Shown: one piece after another, positions 5,615 to 5,616 of the stretch
Layout of the letters: every line of letters starts with the position of its first letter
How positions within the stretch are numbered: the stretch's first letter is position 1
Source of the DNA: Bacteroidales bacterium
GTDB lineage: Bacteria > Bacteroidota > Bacteroidia > Bacteroidales > Dysgonomonadaceae
Reading direction: 5' to 3'
NCBI GenBank assembly: GCA_012798745.1
Contig: JAAZMQ010000118.1
Span: forward strand, 1-5,616
Length of the DNA: 5,616 nucleotides
The notes under the pieces: generated by a model
Seen by the model: only the letters and a program-made list of their open reading frames with translations
Told to the model about the DNA's origin: nothing
Database searches by the model: none
Made by a program: the position numbers and the translations under genes

Positions 5615-5616
5615 TG

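Overview
The window looks like accessory, mobile DNA from a gut Bacteroidales species (Bacteroides, Phocaeicola or Parabacteroides-like). The evidence is a Bacteroides-type relaxase with a small membrane partner, a lipoprotein C10 (streptopain-like) cysteine protease, a BACON-like lipoprotein, a solo-transposase IS66 element and AT-rich gene starts without clear Shine-Dalgarno sites. Genus-level placement is inference.

Layout, left to right. (1) Positions 1-133 hold, on the minus strand, what looks like the N-terminal part of an IS1380-type transposase, cut off by the next element. (2) Positions 134-2082 are a complete IS66-family insertion sequence of 1949 bp. It is bounded by near-perfect inverted repeats starting GTAA and carries one large minus-strand transposase of 525 aa with a DDE triad and zinc-binding cysteines. 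No tnpA or tnpB is present. No 8-bp target duplication flanks it. (3) Twelve bases past the right IS end begins a plus-strand pair: a 439-aa C10 cysteine protease precursor with a lipoprotein signal, prodomain and Cys/His catalytic residues, then a 165-aa lipoprotein with a BACON-like beta domain. A perfect 14-bp stem-loop follows. (4) Facing them on the minus strand are a 305-aa MOB relaxase, a 32-bp-period degenerate tandem repeat, and a small one-TM protein with a C-terminal coiled coil that appears truncated by an in-frame amber codon.

How it fits together. The minus-strand genes are the end of a mobilization operon, whose upstream members (probably a MobA-type accessory protein and oriT) would lie beyond the right edge. 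The protease/lipoprotein pair is best read as cargo, visibly more AT-rich than the IS and mob genes. The IS66 copy replaces whatever lay directly upstream of the protease, so the native promoter is gone. One-sided interruption of the IS1380-like gene plus the missing target duplication suggest the left junction arose by rearrangement rather than a simple insertion.

No CRISPR array, tRNA or rRNA was seen. The best candidates for something new are the protease plus BACON-like lipoprotein pair carried beside mobilization genes, and the amber-interrupted mob partner protein.
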